DNA of 64,000 nucleotides from contig NZ_CP026031.1 of assembly GCF_003726095.1 (NCBI RefSeq), positions 434,001 through 498,000 on the forward strand, given 5' to 3'. A program made the translations under genes and the position numbers. Positions 60,114 to 64,000 of the stretch are shown piece by piece (position 1 is the first letter of the stretch; the number at the start of each line of letters is the position of its first letter). The notes beneath the pieces were generated by a model. The model saw nothing but the letters and a program-made list of their open reading frames with translations, made no database searches and was not told where the DNA came from. Source of the stretch: Niallia circulans. GTDB lineage: Bacteria; Bacillota; Bacilli; Bacillales; Cytobacillaceae.

Positions 60114-61031
60114 TTATAAGACGCTTGCATTTAACATTCTATTTTTAAAGGCTTTAGGCGAGCATTGATTTTCTCTTTTAAAGAGTTTGTAGAATTGCGC
60201 CATATTTGTTATGCCGACTTCATAGCTTATTTCTAATATACTTTTGTCGGTTGTTAAAAGTAATAATTCAGCTTTTTTTATTCGCTTTATATTTATATAA
60301 TCGACAAACGACAATCCCATTACTTTTTTAAAGTACTTGATAAAATAATGATAGCTAAAATTCAGTAGCTTACTGACATCTTCGACAAGTATTCTTTCTT
60401 CTAAATGGCTGTCAATATAATCTAAAACGGGTTTAAGTTTGGCAAGGTCTTGTTCTTCTGAATATTGGAGCATATTTTTAGTATCGTTTCTTACACATAA
60501 AAGAAGAAGTCGTTTGATGGAATAATTGATAGCAATCTCATAGCCCTTTTCTTTCGTTTGACTTTCTCTATGAATCTCATTTATTAAGGAATGTACTTCT
60601 TGTTTTATTTCCTTATTATCTTCAAATATGTAATTTATCTTATCTAATGGATGTGTTAATTCTGAAAAACAATAGAAATAAGGAAGGATACTTTGATCAA
60701 AGTGTTTATGTAGATCGATTTGTAAGACAATATAACGCAATTTGCCTTTCTTCACTTTACTTGTTCTGTGTGGTTGTGACGCTCCCATAATAAGAACATC
60801 TCCTGAAGTAATCGATAGATACCTCTCTTTTGTTTGTACCGCCAAATCTCCATCAATCATGGCAAGTAATTCTACTTCTTTATGGTAGTGCCAAGGGTAA
60901 TCATCAACTGGAGTCATTACATGTTCCCTCTCATCATTTATCTCCCACACTTTTAAAGACAATAGAGGGTTTTGATAAATTACTTTTTCATTTACTGGCT
61001 GCTTAAAGGTGTGCTTTGTCTCCATTTCCAT
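60114..61031 (-). CDS. AraC-family regulator with cupin sensor
   Basis: 305-residue regulator. The N-terminal cupin domain (YPWHYHKEVELLAMIDGDLA, SGDVLIMGASQPHRT) binds a small ligand, probably a sugar. The C-terminal AraC domain has VEDVSKLLNFSYHYFIKYFK and ISYEVGITNMAQFYKLFKRE. GGAGGGG lies 8 nt before the ATG. It is divergent from the ThuA-oxidoreductase-isomerase operon and is its likely activator. Confidence 0.88.
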   Translation of the reverse strand: MEMETKHTFKQPVNEKVIYQNPLLSLKVWEINDEREHVMTPVDDYPWHYHKEVELLAMIDGDLAVQTKERYLSITSGDVLIMGASQPHRTSKVKKGKLRYIVLQIDLHKHFDQSILPYFYCFSELTHPLDKINYIFEDNKEIKQEVHSLINEIHRESQTKEKGYEIAINYSIKRLLLLCVRNDTKNMLQYSEEQDLAKLKPVLDYIDSHLEERILVEDVSKLLNFSYHYFIKYFKKVMGLSFVDYINIKRIKKAELLLLTTDKSILEISYEVGITNMAQFYKLFKRENQCSPKAFKNRMLNASVL

Positions 61032-61147
61032 TTTATGTTCCCCTCCTATTCGACGAGACTATATGGTAAGGTGCTCTTTTCTATTTTAGCAAAAAGCAAG
61101 CAAGCAAATGACATAATTGCATAAAAAAATGACAAGATTAAGCATTT

Positions 61148-61173
61148 TTTTATACGCTTACATTTCATATAAT
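61148..61173 (+). promoter_or_regulatory. Promoter region of the thuA operon with reverse cre-like site
   Basis: TATAAT at 61168-61173 is a good -10 element; the -35 region is only a T run, as expected for an AraC-activated promoter. On the minus strand ATGTAAGCGTATAAAA (61148-61163) matches the cre consensus except at one position and lies between -35 and -10, a repressing position. Confidence 0.5.
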
Positions 61174-61211
61174 GGAGCCATCATACTGTAAGGGAGAAGG
61201 AGTGTTACATA

Positions 61212-61928
61212 ATGATCACAATTTGGAATGAAAATCGACATGAAAAGAAAAATCCGACCGTAGCAGAAATATATCCAAATGGCATTCATGGTGCGATTGC
61301 AGCGTTTTTGGAGAAAGAAGGTTATGAAACACATACTGCAACATTAGATGAACCAGACCATGGATTAACGGAGGAAGTTTTGAATAATACAGACGTATTA
61401 GTATGGTGGGGGCATTTAGCACATCACGAGGTAGAAGATGAAATTGTGTTAAAAGTAAAACAGCGTGTTTTAGATGGTATGGGATTAATTGTTTTACATT
61501 CTGGTCATTTTTCCAAAATATTTAAAACATTAATGGGTACAACCTGTAATTTAAAATGGCGAGAAGCAGATGATCGCGAACGTTTATGGGTAGTAGCACC
61601 TAATCATCCGATTGTGGAAGGAATTAATGAATATATTGAATTAGAAAAGGAAGAAATGTATGGCGAACATTTCGATATACCTGCACCAGATGAATTGATC
61701 TTCACAAGCTGGTTTGAAGGTGGAGAGGTATTCCGGAGTGGCTGCACATATGCAAGAGGAAATGGGAAGGTGTTTTATTTTAGACCAGGGCATGAGACAT
61801 ACCCAACCTATCATCATCAAGAAATTCAGCAAGTTATTATTAATGCAGTCAAATGGGCTGCACCAGTGAAAAGAGAAAAGCCTGTTTATGGCAACGCTCA
61901 GCCTTTAGAGACAATTTCAGATAAATAA
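61212..61928 (+). CDS. thuA: ThuA-domain protein
   Basis: 238-residue class I amidotransferase-like fold of the ThuA family. Recognisable blocks are [41 protein letters not shown] and a C-terminal [18 protein letters not shown]. ThuA proteins act beside ThuB-type dehydrogenases in trehalose and related 3-keto-sugar catabolism. First gene of a three-gene operon with a Gfo/Idh/MocA dehydrogenase and a TIM-barrel isomerase. Confidence 0.88.
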   Translation: MITIWNENRHEKKNPTVAEIYPNGIHGAIAAFLEKEGYETHTATLDEPDHGLTEEVLNNTDVLVWWGHLAHHEVEDEIVLKVKQRVLDGMGLIVLHSGHFSKIFKTLMGTTCNLKWREADDRERLWVVAPNHPIVEGINEYIELEKEEMYGEHFDIPAPDELIFTSWFEGGEVFRSGCTYARGNGKVFYFRPGHETYPTYHHQEIQQVIINAVKWAAPVKREKPVYGNAQPLETISDK

Positions 61929-61947
61929 TATAGAGGGGGAAAATATA

Positions 61948-62973
61948 ATGGCTTCATTAAAAGTAGGCGTAATTGGATGTGGAAGTATCGCACAACATCG
62001 TCATATTCCTGAATATCTATTGAATAAACAAGTGGAATTGGTTGCTGTCTGTGACATCAATGAGGAAAGAGCAACTGAAATTGCGGAAAAATATCAAGCG
62101 CAAGCATTTACCGATTATAAAGAATTATTAAAAATGGATGGGATAGATGCGGTTAGTGTGTGTACGCCAAACTATCTTCATGCCCCTATTTCTATTGATG
62201 CTTTGAATGCTGGCAAACATGTTCTTTGTGAAAAGCCAATGGCAACATCAAAAGAAGAGGCTGAGCAAATGATAAAAGCTGCTAAAAAGAGTGGGAAAAA
62301 ATTGATGATTGGACATAACCAACGTTTTGTTGCATCCCATCAAAAAGCCCATCAATTAATTAAAAGCGGAGAAATTGGTAAGGTGTACAGTTTCCGCACA
62401 ACATTTGGTCATGGTGGTCCAGAAGGCTGGAGTGTTGATGGTAAAGAGAGCTGGTTCTTTAAAAAAGAAGAAGCATTTATTGGTGCTATGGGAGATTTAG
62501 GTGTTCATAAAGCAGATTTATTAAGATTTGTATTAGGAGAGGAATTTACAGAGGTAGGAGCATTTGTAGAAACGAATGCAAAAGACTTCTCTACTGTAGA
62601 TGATAATGCTGTTTGTATATTAAAAACAGATAGCGGCATAATTGGAACGTTGACTGCAAGCTGGGCTTATCGTGGAAAAGAAGATAATTCAACTGTTATT
62701 TATGCAGAAAAAGCCGTCATTCGTTTAGAAGATGATCCAAACTATTCGTTAATTATCCAATATACCAATGGAGAAAAAGTAAGTTATGAATTAGGCAGAA
62801 TTCAATCAAATAGTGATGGTGGACAAAATAAGACTGGTGTTATAGATCATTTTGTGGAAAGTATTTTAGAAGATAAAGAGCCACTTATTAGTGGAGAAGA
62901 AGGAAAAAAATCTTTGGCGATCATTCTCGCAGCCTTGGAATCACAAGCAACGAAGACTATTACCAAAATATAG
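61948..62973 (+). CDS. Gfo/Idh/MocA-family oxidoreductase
   Basis: 341-residue NAD(P)-dependent sugar dehydrogenase. The Rossmann motif is KVGVIGCGSIAQHRHIP, the catalytic-lysine motif HVLCEKPMATSKEEA, and a conserved GDLGVHKADLLRFVLG with the histidine-region follows near residue 190. It likely oxidises a hydroxyl (often C3) of a sugar or glycoside. AGAGGGGGAAA is the ribosome site, 20 bp after thuA. Confidence 0.9.
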   Translation: MASLKVGVIGCGSIAQHRHIPEYLLNKQVELVAVCDINEERATEIAEKYQAQAFTDYKELLKMDGIDAVSVCTPNYLHAPISIDALNAGKHVLCEKPMATSKEEAEQMIKAAKKSGKKLMIGHNQRFVASHQKAHQLIKSGEIGKVYSFRTTFGHGGPEGWSVDGKESWFFKKEEAFIGAMGDLGVHKADLLRFVLGEEFTEVGAFVETNAKDFSTVDDNAVCILKTDSGIIGTLTASWAYRGKEDNSTVIYAEKAVIRLEDDPNYSLIIQYTNGEKVSYELGRIQSNSDGGQNKTGVIDHFVESILEDKEPLISGEEGKKSLAIILAALESQATKTITKI

Positions 62974-63023
62974 TGCATATAGAAAGAATACAGGAAAATT
63001 GGAAGGAATGGGGAGGAGTTCAC

Positions 63024-63992
63024 ATGAAATTAGGCGTGTTTACCGTATTATTTGCAGACAAATCATTTGAAGAAATGCTTGATGCAGTAAAAGAAGCTGG
63101 CATTCAAGCAGTTGAAATAGGTACTGGCGGTTATCCTGGAAACAAACATTGTAATGTAGATGAATTATTAGAATCAGAAGAAAAGAGAAAAGAATATCTA
63201 GAAAAGGTGACAGAACGTGATTTAATCATAAGTGCATTCAGTTGTCACGGAAATCCAATCTCACCTGAAGAAGCATTTGCAAAGGAATCGCATGAAACAC
63301 TGCTTAAAACAATCAAACTAGCATCTTTGATGAATGTTCCGGTTGTAAACTGCTTTTCAGGAACGGCTGGGGATCATGATGGTGCGAAATATCCTAACTG
63401 GCCAGTTACACCATGGCCAAATGAATATTCTGATGTGAAAAAATGGCAATGGGAAGAAAAGTTAATCCCTTATTGGAAAGAAGTAGGGCATATTGCAAAA
63501 GAAAGTGGTGTGAAGATTGGTTTAGAGCTCCATGGTGGATTCCTAGTGCATACTCCATACACCTTATTAAAATTACGAGAGGAAACTTGTGATGCGATTG
63601 GTGCAAACTTGGATCCAAGTCACTTATGGTGGCAAGGTATTAATCCAGTTGCGGCGATTAAAATTTTGGCAAAGGAAAAAGCTATTCATCACTTTCATGC
63701 AAAAGATACGTATATTGACCAGGATAATGTTAACATGTATGGCTTAACAGATATGCAGCCATACGGTGAAGTTCAGACAAGGGCTTGGACATTTCGTTCC
63801 GTTGGATGTGGACATAGTGTTAGTGAATGGTCAGATATGATGAGTGCTTTAAGAACATATGGGTACGATTATGTTGTCAGCATTGAACATGAAGATCCAA
63901 TTATGTCGATTAGGGAAGGATTAACAAGAGCAGTTACTAATTTGAAATCTATTTTAATTGAAGATGCTCCTTCTCAAATGTGGTGGGTTTAG
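63024..63992 (+). CDS. Sugar phosphate isomerase/epimerase-like TIM-barrel protein
   Basis: 322-residue xylose-isomerase-like TIM barrel (AP endonuclease 2 family). Metal-site residues lie in IGLELHGGF (E and H), GANLDPSHLWWQG (D and H), HHFHAKDTYID, and the C-terminal VVSIEHEDPIM (E). ATG 63024 is chosen for the GGGGAGGAG site at 63010-63018. It follows the dehydrogenase by 50 bp. In related operons such proteins isomerise or eliminate keto-sugar intermediates. The operon may continue beyond the window. Confidence 0.88.
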   Translation: MKLGVFTVLFADKSFEEMLDAVKEAGIQAVEIGTGGYPGNKHCNVDELLESEEKRKEYLEKVTERDLIISAFSCHGNPISPEEAFAKESHETLLKTIKLASLMNVPVVNCFSGTAGDHDGAKYPNWPVTPWPNEYSDVKKWQWEEKLIPYWKEVGHIAKESGVKIGLELHGGFLVHTPYTLLKLREETCDAIGANLDPSHLWWQGINPVAAIKILAKEKAIHHFHAKDTYIDQDNVNMYGLTDMQPYGEVQTRAWTFRSVGCGHSVSEWSDMMSALRTYGYDYVVSIEHEDPIMSIREGLTRAVTNLKSILIEDAPSQMWWV

Positions 63993-64000
63993 ATTATATT

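Noticed and set aside
1..64000. Mobile elements, prophage, tRNA or rRNA genes
   Set aside because: No transposase, integrase, phage structural gene, tRNA cloverleaf or rRNA sequence was recognised anywhere in the window.

Overview
The window is low-GC, densely packed chromosomal DNA from a spore-forming member of the Bacillaceae. The evidence is Gram-positive style ribosome sites with frequent TTG/GTG starts, an intracellular subtilisin, a dipicolinate synthase A gene, YesM/YesN and DUF624 proteins, CcpA-type cre sites, a sigma-B type promoter, and a housekeeping gene set with Bacillus-like sequences. A Niallia-like organism would fit, but that is a guess. I found no transposase, integrase, phage gene, rRNA, tRNA or CRISPR array.

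Layout. (1) 1-5.4 kb: a PrpR_N-type regulator with a degenerate AAA+ domain, then a cre site and an operon kdgT - DUF1537 kinase - pdxA2, which should import and degrade four-carbon acid sugars (threonate/erythronate type). (2) 5.4-6.0 kb: a scar holding a frameshifted AraC-type DNA-binding remnant and the C-terminal stump of an oxidoreductase. (3) 6-8 kb: a BCCT betaine-type transporter and a SET-domain protein, convergent on one shared terminator. (4) 8.3-14.4 kb: truA, pncB plus an atypical nadD paralogue (NAD salvage), a ZTP (pfl) riboswitch driving serA, an interspersed repeat, and a PRPP synthetase paralogue with an altered PRPP loop. (5) 14.7-21 kb: amino-acid permease, an ABC-2 exporter of the COG4586/4587/3694 type, a 52-residue hydrophilic protein, a polysaccharide deacetylase and a DUF3231 protein. 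(6) 21.2-26.8 kb: an antimicrobial-peptide-type module of response regulator, histidine kinase, MacB-like ATPase and FtsX-like permease. The sensor and transporter halves are separated by eight exact 52-bp tandem repeats and a triple 11-bp-phased direct repeat. (7) 26.9-31.8 kb: methyltransferase, aldehyde dehydrogenase, and an ECF sigma/DUF4179 anti-sigma pair with its own ECF-type promoter.

(8) 32.1-36.2 kb: a LacI repressor and an oligo-1,6-glucosidase, each preceded by the same palindromic operator, then aldose 1-epimerase. (9) 36.4-49.3 kb: a uronic-acid/rhamnose polysaccharide utilisation locus. It has two ABC permeases, a heparinase II/III-type lyase, RhaM, DUF624 protein, lipoprotein binding protein, YesM/YesN two-component system, GH88 unsaturated glucuronyl hydrolase and a DUF2264 glycosidase. 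No ATPase is encoded, so a shared one elsewhere is implied. The GH88 leader has its own promoter and competing hairpins that look like an attenuator. (10) 49.4-50.2 kb: a sigma-B-like promoter, a roughly 140-nt terminated transcript with a 10-codon ORF, and an RsbW-like kinase. (11) 50.4-58 kb: GNAT protein, asparaginase II, CPBP protease, intracellular subtilisin, SWIM/SNF2 helicase. (12) 57.9-61 kb, minus strand: an SPFH protein with a small ribbon-helix-helix gene, an orphan dpaA and an AraC regulator. (13) 61.2-64 kb: a ThuA - Gfo/Idh/MocA - sugar isomerase operon divergent from the AraC gene and carrying a cre-like site, probably for oxidative sugar or glycoside catabolism.
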